Below are positions 30,097-38,804 of a stretch of 54,454 nt of DNA, in pieces. Source of the stretch: a virus. A model generated the notes under the pieces. The model worked only from the letters and a program-made list of their open reading frames with translations. It did not search any database and was not told the origin of the DNA. The translations under genes and the position numbers were made by a program. The first letter of the stretch is position 1. Every line of letters begins with the position of its first letter. The stretch is from the IMG/VR virus record IMGVR_UViG_3300025141_000124, positions 1 through 54,454 of that record. One strand, given 5' to 3'.

Positions 30097-31098
30097 CTAG
30101 AAAGAATTCCTTCTTTTGATTGGGACAGAATTTGGATCCTCTTCTACTTGAGCCTCATCATCGAACGATGATGAAGTATTTCCAGAAGGCCCTATTGAGT
30201 TATTTCGATTCACAACTAGCCTAGGATTTCCTATATTATTCCCAGAGTCTATCACCGGAAATGATAGCTCATCACTTCCCGGAGATTGCCCCTTTGACTC
30301 TGTTGTTCCTAGGCTCATACTTGCTTCCTGATCATGATTAACTGGACTTCTATGCCATGGCATAAAGTTAGTTCTCTCTCCGGTTCTCCTTGTAACGGTA
30401 AAGCCGAAAGAATAATCAAAAAGCCCAGGTTGAGTAGCTAGTTCTGTTGTTGTAAAATTTGAAAAATATCCCCTAAAAAATTCTCCCTGATAATACATAT
30501 CAACGTTAGTTGCAAAGGCTGCCAAGCTAGGTATGGTTTTGAAGACTCCGGGCCTGCCGAGCCTTGCTCCGCTTTCTGATCCAAAAATTAAATCTATTGA
30601 ATTAGACACTCCATCCACAACCTGTGTGAATGCACCTCCCGTCAGGAGGTCCGAAACATTGGAAAATTTTCCAAATGCATCATCTCTTTTTGCCAAACTA
30701 TTTGCGGCATCTTTGGCATCTTGAGCTGCCGCCTCCGCAATCTCTCTTTGTCTTTTTATTAAAACCCTTCTGTATTGAATCTGCTCATGTCTATAAATAG
30801 ACCGAAGTATATTAATCCCCTCTATGCCAGATGAGCCGGTTGTTCCATTTACTTGAATTTTCGGAAGCTCCTCTCCCCAATACTGAACAATATATCCGCC
30901 CTTCGCAAGATCAGCCTTAACGAGCTTTGCCTCAGTAACAACAAAGTTTTGAGGATTAATATACATTTGTTTTTTATCCCAAAAAACCTCTCCATCTTTT
31001 GATGCAGAGTAAGGATTTTGATCATTAACAAAGGCTTCCATCTCTAATGGAAGAAAAAAGATAATTGTTTGCCTGCCTATTCTATGTTGGGATGTCAT
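30097..31098 (-). CDS. Tail-tip/hub-adaptor protein candidate (333 aa)
   Basis: The ATG follows the tape measure stop directly (TAA-ATG). The segment IQVNGTTGSSGIEGINILRS (about 83-102) and the later YYQGEFFRGYFSNFTTTELA, then FDYSFGFTVTRR (about 202-240), resemble beta-rich phage proteins that link tube end to hub. A charged helix lies at about 108-135 (RQREIAEAAAQDAKDAANSL). The C-terminal 70 residues are Ser/Asn/Asp-rich and probably disordered, ending RRNSF. Location between tape measure and hub fits a distal tail or T4 gp53/gp48-like role. I cannot name the exact family; the assignment rests on position and general pattern. Confidence 0.5.
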   Translation of the reverse strand: MTSQHRIGRQTIIFFLPLEMEAFVNDQNPYSASKDGEVFWDKKQMYINPQNFVVTEAKLVKADLAKGGYIVQYWGEELPKIQVNGTTGSSGIEGINILRSIYRHEQIQYRRVLIKRQREIAEAAAQDAKDAANSLAKRDDAFGKFSNVSDLLTGGAFTQVVDGVSNSIDLIFGSESGARLGRPGVFKTIPSLAAFATNVDMYYQGEFFRGYFSNFTTTELATQPGLFDYSFGFTVTRRTGERTNFMPWHRSPVNHDQEASMSLGTTESKGQSPGSDELSFPVIDSGNNIGNPRLVVNRNNSIGPSGNTSSSFDDEAQVEEDPNSVPIKRRNSF

Positions 31099-32958
31099 TT
31101 AATGATTTTCTGTTACTTGCTGCCCGAGGCTAGCGGAAATAGCAAGAAGATTTTTGAGTTCTTCAGTCATGCGGACGTCCACTACTACGTTTTTGTTGTT
31201 TTTGTTTGAATCAGTAAAAGCCCTGAGCGCTGCGGCTAAGTCGTCAGTTGTCGGCCCAGAACTTCCGCCGCCTGGGTCGCCGGATGGAGGAGTGGCTAAA
31301 TTTTGTTGTGTATTCCTATCGACTTTGCCAGCATCAGTTTCTGCTCCGAGAACACTTGCAGCTCCCGTCCCATCTGGGCCTGCACCTATTACTCCCAAAA
31401 GCCTATCAACTCCAGCTGCATAGGTGCCCACACCATCTCTCGCTGCTTTTGATCCGACGTCAACCATCTCTTCAAGTTTATCCCTAAGAAGCTCTGCGCC
31501 GCCTCTTTGTTTTAAAAGTGTTTCGCTCGCTATTACTGCCAACCAGTTTGATTGTGCGGCAAGATGCCTGTTTGACAGCTCAAGCTTATCTAGAGTCTGA
31601 TCTCTGCCATCTTTTTCTTTAGCTATCTGCTCTTCGAGTAATGCTTTTGCATCAAGATCTCCAGATCTTGTTGCATCATCTAGGTCAGCTAATAACTCAA
31701 GCGTTCTATTTGCTGACGCCTCATCCTTTATTCCAAACTGATTCACTAATAGTTTCTGCTGCATAAAAAAATCTTTCTCTAGCCCAGGACTTTCTGCGGC
31801 CTGTGAAACCGTCACAATATCGCCGCCAGTAAATGATGCCAAAGTATCTCTCATGCCCTTTGCTAATTCGGCTCCAAGATCTGCTTGACTTCCTGTTTTT
31901 TCTGCTTCCAAAACTGCGGCTTGCAATCCAATCGATGAGCTTAAAACTCCTCCGCCTCCGCCAATATCCAGGCCCCCTCTTTGAAAGATTAAATAAGCAT
32001 TTGCATAATCAGTTGTAAGGCTTGCTAATGAACTTGATAACCCTGCGGTTAAATCTGTTGCGTTTTCTATGCCCAGCCCCATATCATTCATCACTCTTGC
32101 AAACCCTTGCATTAGAGGAACGCCAAAGTCAGCAGATATGCCAAGTTTTGTAAATCCGGAAACAGCACTATTTAGGGTTTCAGAAACGCTTCTTATGCTG
32201 AGGCCAGTCTCCATTGATACTCCACCAAACATTGCCATCATCTCTAATGCGTCTTGAGCGCTTTTGCCCTGTTTGTTTAGAGCTGTGCTAAGAAGCCCCA
32301 TGCCTTCGTTGGCCGTTAGCCCACTTGCGGCTGCCAAAGACCATGCAGCAGCCAAAAGACTTGTGTCTCCAAGCCCTGTTCCAACAGTTTTGTTTAGCTG
32401 CTCTAGGGTTACATTTGTTCCTGCAGATGCATCTGCAAAAGCTTTTAGCTTGTCTCTCGTAAGGTGTAATGTTTCACCGAATTGACTATATGTTTCTTTC
32501 CTTAGGGCTTCTCCGAACTTAAAGGCTTGCTCAATCGTACCGCCAAATTTCTTATTTAGATCAAAAATACCGCTAGCAAAGGATCTCACATCCCTAGACG
32601 GAGCATCAAAAAAATCAAATGCAGCCTTAAGTCCTGCATCGCCAATACTAATAAAATCTGAAAAAGCGTCTCCGACTACCCCAATTCCTTTTCCCAGACC
32701 CTCGAAGCCTTCTCCAACCAGTGGACCGGTAGACATTAAGGTAGTTATAAACCCTAAAGAGTTTTTTCCGGCATCTACAAAGTTTTCTGCACTTTTCGCC
32801 AGATCCTCGAAGGCGCTTGTCATGTCGCCAACAGGCTTTGCGCTATCCGAGCCAAGACGACTCAGGCGATCAACAGCCTCTCCCATACTTGTGATCGCCT
32901 TAGCGGCTTTCAACGCGCTGTCGGTAGTCTTTTTAAACTTGCTATCTTCTGTCGTCAT
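31099..32958 (-). CDS. Tail tape measure protein
   Basis: This 619-residue protein lies directly after the frameshifted chaperone gene, the normal place for the tape measure in most tailed phages. It is helix-rich, with the alanine/glycine/leucine-rich hydrophobic middle typical of the family (GLTANEGMGLLSTALNKQGK, SAVSGFTKLGISADFGVPLM, residues about 210-360). A charged helical part follows (about 415-465), then a Gly/Pro/Ser-rich linker (SGDPGGGSSG, about 560). Tape measures fix tail length at roughly 1.5 angstrom per residue, so about 90 nm would be expected here, similar to T4 gp29 (590 residues). The ribosome site is weak (AATAGG). Identification rests on context and composition. Confidence 0.78.
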   Translation of the reverse strand: MTTEDSKFKKTTDSALKAAKAITSMGEAVDRLSRLGSDSAKPVGDMTSAFEDLAKSAENFVDAGKNSLGFITTLMSTGPLVGEGFEGLGKGIGVVGDAFSDFISIGDAGLKAAFDFFDAPSRDVRSFASGIFDLNKKFGGTIEQAFKFGEALRKETYSQFGETLHLTRDKLKAFADASAGTNVTLEQLNKTVGTGLGDTSLLAAAWSLAAASGLTANEGMGLLSTALNKQGKSAQDALEMMAMFGGVSMETGLSIRSVSETLNSAVSGFTKLGISADFGVPLMQGFARVMNDMGLGIENATDLTAGLSSSLASLTTDYANAYLIFQRGGLDIGGGGGVLSSSIGLQAAVLEAEKTGSQADLGAELAKGMRDTLASFTGGDIVTVSQAAESPGLEKDFFMQQKLLVNQFGIKDEASANRTLELLADLDDATRSGDLDAKALLEEQIAKEKDGRDQTLDKLELSNRHLAAQSNWLAVIASETLLKQRGGAELLRDKLEEMVDVGSKAARDGVGTYAAGVDRLLGVIGAGPDGTGAASVLGAETDAGKVDRNTQQNLATPPSGDPGGGSSGPTTDDLAAALRAFTDSNKNNKNVVVDVRMTEELKNLLAISASLGQQVTENH

Positions 32959-32966
32959 AAATTAAC

Positions 32967-33401
32967 CTATTCTTCTTTTGCAAGATTAAGGAGCCCAGCC
33001 AAATTCTTTGGCAAACGGACATTTCTTCCGTCTCTAGCTCTCTCATTATCATATAAATTAGTATTTTTATACTTTTCTTTAATAGCCTGAACAATATGGT
33101 CGTCTTTGAATGATCCGTCTAGTATTTGCTTCTCGAACTCTTCGTCATCCATAAACCTTGGATCATCAACCGAGTCTCGAGAATCACGAACCTGCTTAAC
33201 TGCCTCTGCATTCCAGAATGATGCAAGATACTCTGTTAGGCTTAATTGGTAGTCATATTGATCTGACTCATCTTGATAAAACATTTGAGCATACCAAGCC
33301 CACTGCTCTCTGGTTATTTCAGAGAACTTTTCATCATCGACTTTGCAGCCCCAAATTTTGCAGAGTTTCCAACGGAGCCTACTGATAGGCTCCGTTGCTA
33401 T
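32967..33401 (-). CDS. Tail assembly chaperone, -1 frameshift extension (T part of a G-T type fusion)
   Basis: This frame encodes 144 residues and is entered from the upstream chaperone gene by a -1 slip at 33401-33407, giving a 307-residue fusion. It starts IATEPISRLRWKLC and continues through EITREQWAWYAQMFYQDES to NLAKEE. The REQWAWYAQ segment resembles the conserved part of G-T type chaperone extensions. The first ATG in this frame (33284) has no ribosome site and would drop 39 residues, including that segment. In lambda and P2 the fusion product binds tube subunits and the tape measure; the tape measure gene follows 8 bases later here too. Expression by frameshift is inference from sequence but strongly supported. 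Confidence 0.85.
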   Translation of the reverse strand: MATEPISRLRWKLCKIWGCKVDDEKFSEITREQWAWYAQMFYQDESDQYDYQLSLTEYLASFWNAEAVKQVRDSRDSVDDPRFMDDEEFEKQILDGSFKDDHIVQAIKEKYKNTNLYDNERARDGRNVRLPKNLAGLLNLAKEE

Positions 33402-33407
33402 TTTTTT
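33370..33407 (-). promoter_or_regulatory. Programmed -1 ribosomal frameshift site
   Basis: On the coding strand the 0 frame reads CTA AAA AAA TAG. The seven A residues (33407-33401) form an A_AAA_AAA slippery heptamer touching the stop. Three bases later comes a perfect 12-bp stem, CAACGGAGCCTA / TAGGCTCCGTTG (33397-33386 and 33381-33370), with loop TCAG. A -1 slip continues as ATA GCA ACG into the 144-residue extension frame. No T-run follows the stem, so it is not a terminator. The 3-base spacer is shorter than the usual 5-9, but the AT end of the stem may open. Confidence 0.88.
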
Positions 33408-33889
33408 AGCTCTTCTAACCCGACCTCTTTAGACGAAGTTTTGGTAAGCTCTTCATGAACACGATGTAATCTTTCAACTACTGATAGCTGCAGCCCTAGC
33501 ACAACGCTTAGGCGCTTATCCTCATCAGAAATAATCTCAGTATCTTCACATAAATCAGCCAGTGGTACGCCGTTAATTGTTCTTAAAGAGAATGACAGAG
33601 TAAGGGGCCTGATATCAAGAAGTCTATCGACTTCCTCTGAGGTCATAATCTTCCTCATAATACTTTTTTGTTCATTTATATTTAAAGTTGAAATCTCAAA
33701 CGTAAAGCCGCCGATGACTTCTTTCCTTGTAAGCCTCCCAAGAAAGGCTAAATCTTTTAAAGAAGACATGCTTAGCTTATTCTGCTTCGGCTCTTCGGTT
33801 TTATCTAATTTAACTGGATCTTGACTCACGGGGCTCTCTCCATCTGCTTGCTCATTATTATTTGAGACTTGTCCTGATCTTCTTGGCAT
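33398..33889 (-). CDS. Tail assembly chaperone, short form (G-like)
   Basis: This 163-residue product is the unshifted form. Residues 1-40 are polar and probably disordered. The rest is a compact helical/beta domain (IGGFTFEISTLNINEQKSIM, EEVDRLLDIRPLTLSFSLRT) resembling chaperones that bind tube or tape measure. It ends GLEELKK directly at the slippery heptamer. The ATG at 33889 follows a TGGAG ribosome site. It comes just after the terminator that follows the tube gene, so its level may be lower than that of tube and sheath. Known role in the family: non-virion helper, made in excess over the frameshifted form, that coats the tape measure before tube polymerisation. Confidence 0.82.
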   Translation of the reverse strand: MPRRSGQVSNNNEQADGESPVSQDPVKLDKTEEPKQNKLSMSSLKDLAFLGRLTRKEVIGGFTFEISTLNINEQKSIMRKIMTSEEVDRLLDIRPLTLSFSLRTINGVPLADLCEDTEIISDEDKRLSVVLGLQLSVVERLHRVHEELTKTSSKEVGLEELKK

Positions 33890-33946
33890 ATTTAAACTCC
33901 ACTTGCTTCCATAATACTTAAAATCTTTAAAGATTATCCCTCAAAA

Positions 33947-33973
33947 TGCAAAACGCCGCCCAAAAAGGCGGCG
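33947..33973 (-). terminator. Rho-independent terminator after the tail tube gene
   Basis: On the minus strand a seven-base G/C stem, CGCCGCC / GGCGGCG (33973-33967 and 33960-33954), closes a six-base loop and is followed by TTTTGCATTTT. It starts 24 bases after the tube stop. This would separate abundant sheath and tube mRNA from the chaperone and tape measure genes, probably with readthrough. The plus-strand reading has only a short T-run. Confidence 0.75.
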
Positions 33974-33997
33974 CTTTAACCTAACCTCTTAAGCTGT

Positions 33998-34630
33998 CTA
34001 GTATGCTGCTGATATAAGCCCTGGGAAGTCCAGAGCACCTCTGCGCTCACCAGAGTCTGCGGCACCTTCAACGCTATCATAGCTTCTACCGGGAATCTCT
34101 CTGGAGCCCTGTACGCCCTGGCTGAGAGAAACAGGCTCGCCACCTCTAGTTGTAGACATATGCTCTGCAGATACTGTTGCAGTTTCTGCAATAGTATAGT
34201 CAGCAGCTGAATAAGTCTTTCCGAGTGCGCTGAACCAGCAGTTATGATAAGTAGTAACTACTGCATCATTTCCACTTCCAGAGAACTTATCAATGATAAC
34301 AATGTCAAACGGCATTCTCTGCGACTGAATATTTCTAAATCCTCTTGAAAAAGCCTCAGGAAGAGATATGCCATCAAAGACAATCCTATTGATCTGCAAG
34401 TTAAACGTTGCTGACTGATTTGGGACTATCTCAATCTGTCCATCTGTGCCAATTTCAGAAATGGGCTTCAGAGTCCTAGCTTGCGACTCGGTTATTGTCT
34501 GGATAGCGCCGACCGGCTCGTTGTTTACATAAACAATGATCTGTGTAGATAATCCGGCGCGAGTTCTTCCTCCGGTTGCCGGAGGAGGACTTCCGTCGAA
34601 AAGAGTTCCTGTACTTGGATAATCTGCCAT
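33998..34630 (-). CDS. Tail tube protein
   Basis: This 210-residue protein directly follows the sheath gene and has the usual tube pattern: GGRTRAGLSTQIIVYVNNEP (about 20-39), EIGTDGQIEIVPNQSATFNL (about 58-77), NRIVFDG, PEAFSRGFR, SQRMPFDIVI and a late YHNCWFSALGKTY strand pair (about 128-140). The C-terminal 40 residues are polar and flexible. Tube subunits form hexameric rings inside the sheath and carry the genome during ejection. The start has a strong GGAGAAAG ribosome site. A terminator follows, consistent with high expression of sheath and tube. Confidence 0.88.
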   Translation of the reverse strand: MADYPSTGTLFDGSPPPATGGRTRAGLSTQIIVYVNNEPVGAIQTITESQARTLKPISEIGTDGQIEIVPNQSATFNLQINRIVFDGISLPEAFSRGFRNIQSQRMPFDIVIIDKFSGSGNDAVVTTYHNCWFSALGKTYSAADYTIAETATVSAEHMSTTRGGEPVSLSQGVQGSREIPGRSYDSVEGAADSGERRGALDFPGLISAAY

Positions 34631-34642
34631 TACTTTCTCCTA

Positions 34643-37600
34643 TTAAATTACGCCGACTTCGATATCTATAAAGATATAGTTGATCGGGTAAGCTGGAGCG
34701 AACTGTAGGAAGACGTTAATCTGTCTTGGATCAACCTTATCCTGTTCAACTCTGATATTTTTAAAACTTGTAACCAAACCCTGGCTAACTAATCCAGACA
34801 TAATCGTTCTAACTCTTGCGCCCATTAATACGTTTGTATCTGCGTTCTGAACTCCACCGATAAACGGCCTTAGAGAAGATCTCAGAGTCTGTTTTACGGC
34901 ATCTCTAATGAAGATAATTGAGATCTCTTCATCTTCAACAAATCCTGATTGACTTGTGGTTCTTCCTGCGAGGACTCTTCCTCCACCGGTAATTGGCTGC
35001 AGCAAAGTCGCTCCAACGCCTCCAAGCTGGTTCTGAATAATTGGACGATAAACCTTATCTCTTGTTAGAGAGAATCCTGATAGAGATTTGTCAGTCAATG
35101 GAATTGCAACATTCTGTTTAGCTGACAAGAATCCTGCCGCCGCCGCTCCCATGTAGAATCCGTGAAGACTAACATTTGTTCCGTTCACATTTCTTACAAT
35201 TGAATCGGGATAGAAGTAAACTGCTCGATTACTTGTGTAGTTATCGCTCAGCTTGAAGTTGACTAAGTCCTCTATGTTTCCGTCGAGAACCTCTTGCGCC
35301 TCATCTCCTTGTATGCCCTCTATGATTCCAATATCTTCAATTGCGATCAATGAAGTTCCGATAAGTGCAGCCGGAGTAACGCCAATCTGCGCGCCGATGA
35401 ATGCAACTCGCTCTTTTCGGTTAGCAACAGAACTCATATTTTCACAGTGATTAACTGTTGCTCGGAAGATAGATGAAATCGCCTGATTTGGGAGAGGAAC
35501 AATTATCTGAGCTTCAGCCGCCTCTAATGCCTCTAGTGCATTAAACCAGTTAGTATCAAAGAAGTCTGCATCATTCTCATCTATGTAAGAAATCTTTAGA
35601 CCGTCGCCCTCCTGAATCACCCCGCTAGTAACTAGATCTTCATGAAGCAGTAATAGGGCGTCATCTGCATTTGAATCAGATGGATCCTTTACGAAGAACT
35701 GCACATCAGAATAAGTCTTAGTTAGCGCCAGTGCGGTTGCGACGTTAGAACTAACCGTGACAAGAGAATCATCTTCTACCGTATCTATCTTTAATTCAAC
35801 AGATGGAACAAGAAGGACTGCGCCATGAAGCTCATTTGAAATATCTGCTACAGATGTATATACGGTCCCTACCGAATCTTCCATACTAGTAATTACAATT
35901 ACATTTCCTACATCTTCGCCATCGAAATCAATTTCGGGGGTAGAGAAGTATTCTGCTCCAGATTCTGTACCAATAGTTCCTTCGTCACCACTTCCGACAA
36001 CCTCAAGGGCTGCATCAACAACAGTATATGCGAAGGCATTATCAGAGCTACCTACCCAGTTCCCCTGCTGAATATCAGTAGATAGCTGAGAGTTATAAAA
36101 GCTAGCTTTATTCGGGAAAATCTGAGTTTCATCACCGTCTCTTATGATAAAGATATTAACTCTAGTATCTGCATCTGGCTTTCCACTTCTAAGTCCGGTA
36201 ATTGGCCTAGGAATTGTAAATCTTAGATCATCAACCTCACACGCATCAGCTGACAAAGTTCCAGCATTATAGCAAGCCGAGAAGCCACCAACACCCAAAG
36301 AGTTTCTTTCCTCAAGGAGCGTAACAGATGTTCTTCGCGGAACCGGAGGCTTACACTGTAGTGCTAGCAGGCCGGGTGCTCCGTTCTCTAAAATAAGCTG
36401 AGTGCCAAGCGAAAGAGTATTTTCTGTGCTTGGCAGGCCATGTTTCTGGAATAAATCTGAAGACTCAGTGAAAAACTCTGGATCATTCAAATCAATCGCA
36501 GCAATATACTTCGCTGTGAGATTATCTCCGCGACCTAGAGCTCTAGAGCTTATATCTACAAAGAATCTATCACCAACCTCAAAGCTTGTTGCGCCCTCCT
36601 GAATTCCCAAAAGTAGCACTCCGTTATTCTCTAGAAGATGGAACGTTAGGCCCTCTGCTGCCAGACCATCAACAGAGGCTCCAGAAGCCTCCTCAAGGTC
36701 TTGGAATCCAACCAATGGGGAGTCTAGGTCACTGACCCTAACTCGCCGCGAGGATGTAACCTGATCGATCTTAAACAGACCGCCGTCGAAGTCGCCGCCA
36801 TTGCAGATTAGAACAGTCCTTCCTACATCTGCGCTTGTAAAGTTACCGGCAGTTGATGGCGCTCCAGTGAGCATATTATGAACAATGGCCGGATTATCAA
36901 TCAGAAGATTAGTAGCTCTAATATCCCAATCATAAAGGTCTGCTTCATCCCAAGCTGGGTCTGCCGGTCCAAGACTGTCCGTCGTTACTGTAATCGTAGT
37001 ATCAGTGCCATCGTATGTGATATCTTCAATCTCATAACCTACATAGCCGTCTAGGCAGAGGAAGTCTCCGGTGAGGGCCTGTCCTTGGCTGACTAAGTCG
37101 GCTCCAGAGACTAGGAAGGTATTACTTGTGGTGAGAGTTGTATCTCCAGTTCTCATAACAATACTTCCCTGAGGGAAGGTAGTTATCAAAGAACTTCCGC
37201 TTGCAACAACTACTCCGTCAGCGCATTCTGCGATGTTTCCGGAGATAGCTCCGTTCGCGCTAGTGAAATAGCTGCTAGAGAAAGTTAGAGGATTTCCAAA
37301 ACTATCATAAAGCTGACCAGAAGTATCTCCAGTGGCAGTAAATGTTGCCAGACCAGAAATCGGATCACCATTAGAATCTCTAATAACACTTACACATCGA
37401 ATCGTCCACCTTTCACTTGGGGCCGAGTCGTCTAGAATATCTAGAGTTATAAGCGGAGTACAATCGTCGTTATCAACAATGATTCCAGTTCCAATATTTC
37501 CGGAGCCTGCAGAGTACCCCTTGCCATCTTGATCGCCAATCGATGCACCTCTTAGTTCTATGCGCCCATTGGATATATCAAGTCTATAATCAAACGGCAA

Positions 37601-37921
37601 AGCAACGCCCGAGGCGTCAATTACTTCCTGCTTTCCGAAGAGAAGCGTTCCATTTAATCGCAGTTCTGTTCTGCCGCTTATAACGGGAACATTTGATAGC
37701 TCAAAAAACCTACCATCACCGGTCCCTGTCGGGCTCCAGCTTGATTCCCCATCAGCACCGCCGCCGGCCGCAGATTGAACAATTGTTTCCTCTCTTAAGC
37801 CTTCGCCTAAAGCTGCCACAATTCTTATCCCGCCCGGAATAGAAACGCTACGAGATACAACCCGATCTCTTGCAAATGCTCCGGGCTGTACGAAGCCTGT
37901 TATTCCTGGTATATTAGCCAT
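34643..37921 (-). CDS. Contractile tail sheath protein, enlarged (1092 aa)
   Basis: The N-terminus (IPGITGFVQPGAFARDRVVS) and the last about 270 residues carry sheath signatures: RVAFIGAQIG, NVSLHGFYMGAAAAGFLSA, PLTDKSLSGFSLTRDKVYRP, and the closing RVEQDKVDPRQINVFLQFAP with YIFIDIEV, the C-terminal strand arm that links neighbouring subunits. T4 gp18 has 659 residues, so several hundred extra residues form an inserted, beta-rich middle (about 45-820) likely facing outward. A strong GGAGGA ribosome site precedes the ATG. Sheath contraction drives the tube through the envelope. The assignment is secure; the insertion, which would decorate the tail surface, is of unknown function. Confidence 0.92.
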   Translation of the reverse strand: MANIPGITGFVQPGAFARDRVVSRSVSIPGGIRIVAALGEGLREETIVQSAAGGGADGESSWSPTGTGDGRFFELSNVPVISGRTELRLNGTLLFGKQEVIDASGVALPFDYRLDISNGRIELRGASIGDQDGKGYSAGSGNIGTGIIVDNDDCTPLITLDILDDSAPSERWTIRCVSVIRDSNGDPISGLATFTATGDTSGQLYDSFGNPLTFSSSYFTSANGAISGNIAECADGVVVASGSSLITTFPQGSIVMRTGDTTLTTSNTFLVSGADLVSQGQALTGDFLCLDGYVGYEIEDITYDGTDTTITVTTDSLGPADPAWDEADLYDWDIRATNLLIDNPAIVHNMLTGAPSTAGNFTSADVGRTVLICNGGDFDGGLFKIDQVTSSRRVRVSDLDSPLVGFQDLEEASGASVDGLAAEGLTFHLLENNGVLLLGIQEGATSFEVGDRFFVDISSRALGRGDNLTAKYIAAIDLNDPEFFTESSDLFQKHGLPSTENTLSLGTQLILENGAPGLLALQCKPPVPRRTSVTLLEERNSLGVGGFSACYNAGTLSADACEVDDLRFTIPRPITGLRSGKPDADTRVNIFIIRDGDETQIFPNKASFYNSQLSTDIQQGNWVGSSDNAFAYTVVDAALEVVGSGDEGTIGTESGAEYFSTPEIDFDGEDVGNVIVITSMEDSVGTVYTSVADISNELHGAVLLVPSVELKIDTVEDDSLVTVSSNVATALALTKTYSDVQFFVKDPSDSNADDALLLLHEDLVTSGVIQEGDGLKISYIDENDADFFDTNWFNALEALEAAEAQIIVPLPNQAISSIFRATVNHCENMSSVANRKERVAFIGAQIGVTPAALIGTSLIAIEDIGIIEGIQGDEAQEVLDGNIEDLVNFKLSDNYTSNRAVYFYPDSIVRNVNGTNVSLHGFYMGAAAAGFLSAKQNVAIPLTDKSLSGFSLTRDKVYRPIIQNQLGGVGATLLQPITGGGRVLAGRTTSQSGFVEDEEISIIFIRDAVKQTLRSSLRPFIGGVQNADTNVLMGARVRTIMSGLVSQGLVTSFKNIRVEQDKVDPRQINVFLQFAPAYPINYIFIDIEVGVI

Positions 37922-37980
37922 CTACGATCCTCCGTTTTTGCAATAACTCATCAAATTATTTATTATTAGTAGTTTCATTT

Positions 37981-38790
37981 TTAATCTATTTCTGTCAAAT
38001 CAATTAGGTCATCAAATCTTCGAGCAAGAAGATCTGCATCTGTTTTTTCGCCTGGAATAGGATGCCAGGTAGGTTCCATTGTAAATACGATCTTCTCAAC
38101 TATGTTTTCGATAGGGACTTCCACTCTCCACTCTGAATAAGTTGATATACTTATCGCTGCATTATATACATAGTCATTAGCATAAGGCTCCGCATTTTCT
38201 GCACCAATTGATAGTTGATGAATAAATAATCCGTTTGCCCTTAACTCATTCCACAAAGAATATTGTAAGGCCAGTGAAACAATATCTGTAAGTTCCTGTA
38301 GCTCTGCCTGACTTTCTGAATAAATTCCTACATCAAACCTAAGATCCCAGCGACCCGTATACACTCTATGTGTTGGAGTACTTACAACTCTTCTATCACC
38401 ATATGCTGTTTCTAGCAAATCTGTCCTATACTTATAGGTCATATTTTGATTAAAAGATATAGGCTTATAAGCTCCGCCATTTGACTTTATAACAATGGCT
38501 GGGAAGAACTTTACTTCATAACGGTAAGTGTCGCTAATTAATATCTTAGTAGTTAGGGCTGAATCAACATCTATTCCGGTCTGATCCGGAGTTAGTGGAT
38601 AGCCATACTCGTCAGCTCTGTAAGTAAATATGCTATCATTTTTAAAAATCTTTCTAAGTCCATCTATCAATAATGACTTCGGGTGGACAACTGCAGTTTG
38701 CTGAACTACATAATGATCAGAAAAAAAGCTAGAATATACAATATGATCGCCACTTAACCCTGTCCCTGGTAAATTTTGTTCATCTATCAT
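37981..38790 (-). CDS. Probable tail terminator/completion protein
   Basis: This 269-residue protein lies immediately upstream of the sheath gene. The pattern HPKSLLIDGLRKIFKNDS, then MTYKYRTDLLETAYGDRRVV, RWDLRFDVGIYSESQAELQE, and LFIHQLSIGA resembles tail-completion proteins that cap the sheath and tube and join the head (T4 gp15 or gpU-type position). The C-terminal part (WRVEVPIENIVEKIVFTMEP) is beta-rich. No membrane segment or signal peptide. The ribosome site is weak (TAGG). The 59-base gap to the sheath gene holds only the sheath ribosome site. Confidence rests on position and general character more than on a specific motif. Confidence 0.5.
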   Translation of the reverse strand: MIDEQNLPGTGLSGDHIVYSSFFSDHYVVQQTAVVHPKSLLIDGLRKIFKNDSIFTYRADEYGYPLTPDQTGIDVDSALTTKILISDTYRYEVKFFPAIVIKSNGGAYKPISFNQNMTYKYRTDLLETAYGDRRVVSTPTHRVYTGRWDLRFDVGIYSESQAELQELTDIVSLALQYSLWNELRANGLFIHQLSIGAENAEPYANDYVYNAAISISTYSEWRVEVPIENIVEKIVFTMEPTWHPIPGEKTDADLLARRFDDLIDLTEID

Positions 38791-38804
38791 ATTTAAGCCT
38801 ACGT

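Noticed and set aside
32967-33284. Independent 105-residue gene starting at the ATG at 33284
   Set aside because: No ribosome site precedes this ATG, and the frame is open upstream to the slippery heptamer, including a conserved-looking REQWAWYAQ segment.
33370-33397. Hairpin as a transcription terminator
   Set aside because: No T-run follows on either strand, and its place after an A-heptamer and stop codon fits frameshifting much better.
33922-33935. 14-nt palindrome AATCTTTAAAGATT as an operator or promoter
   Set aside because: AT-rich short palindromes are expected by chance here, and no -10/-35 pair fits it.
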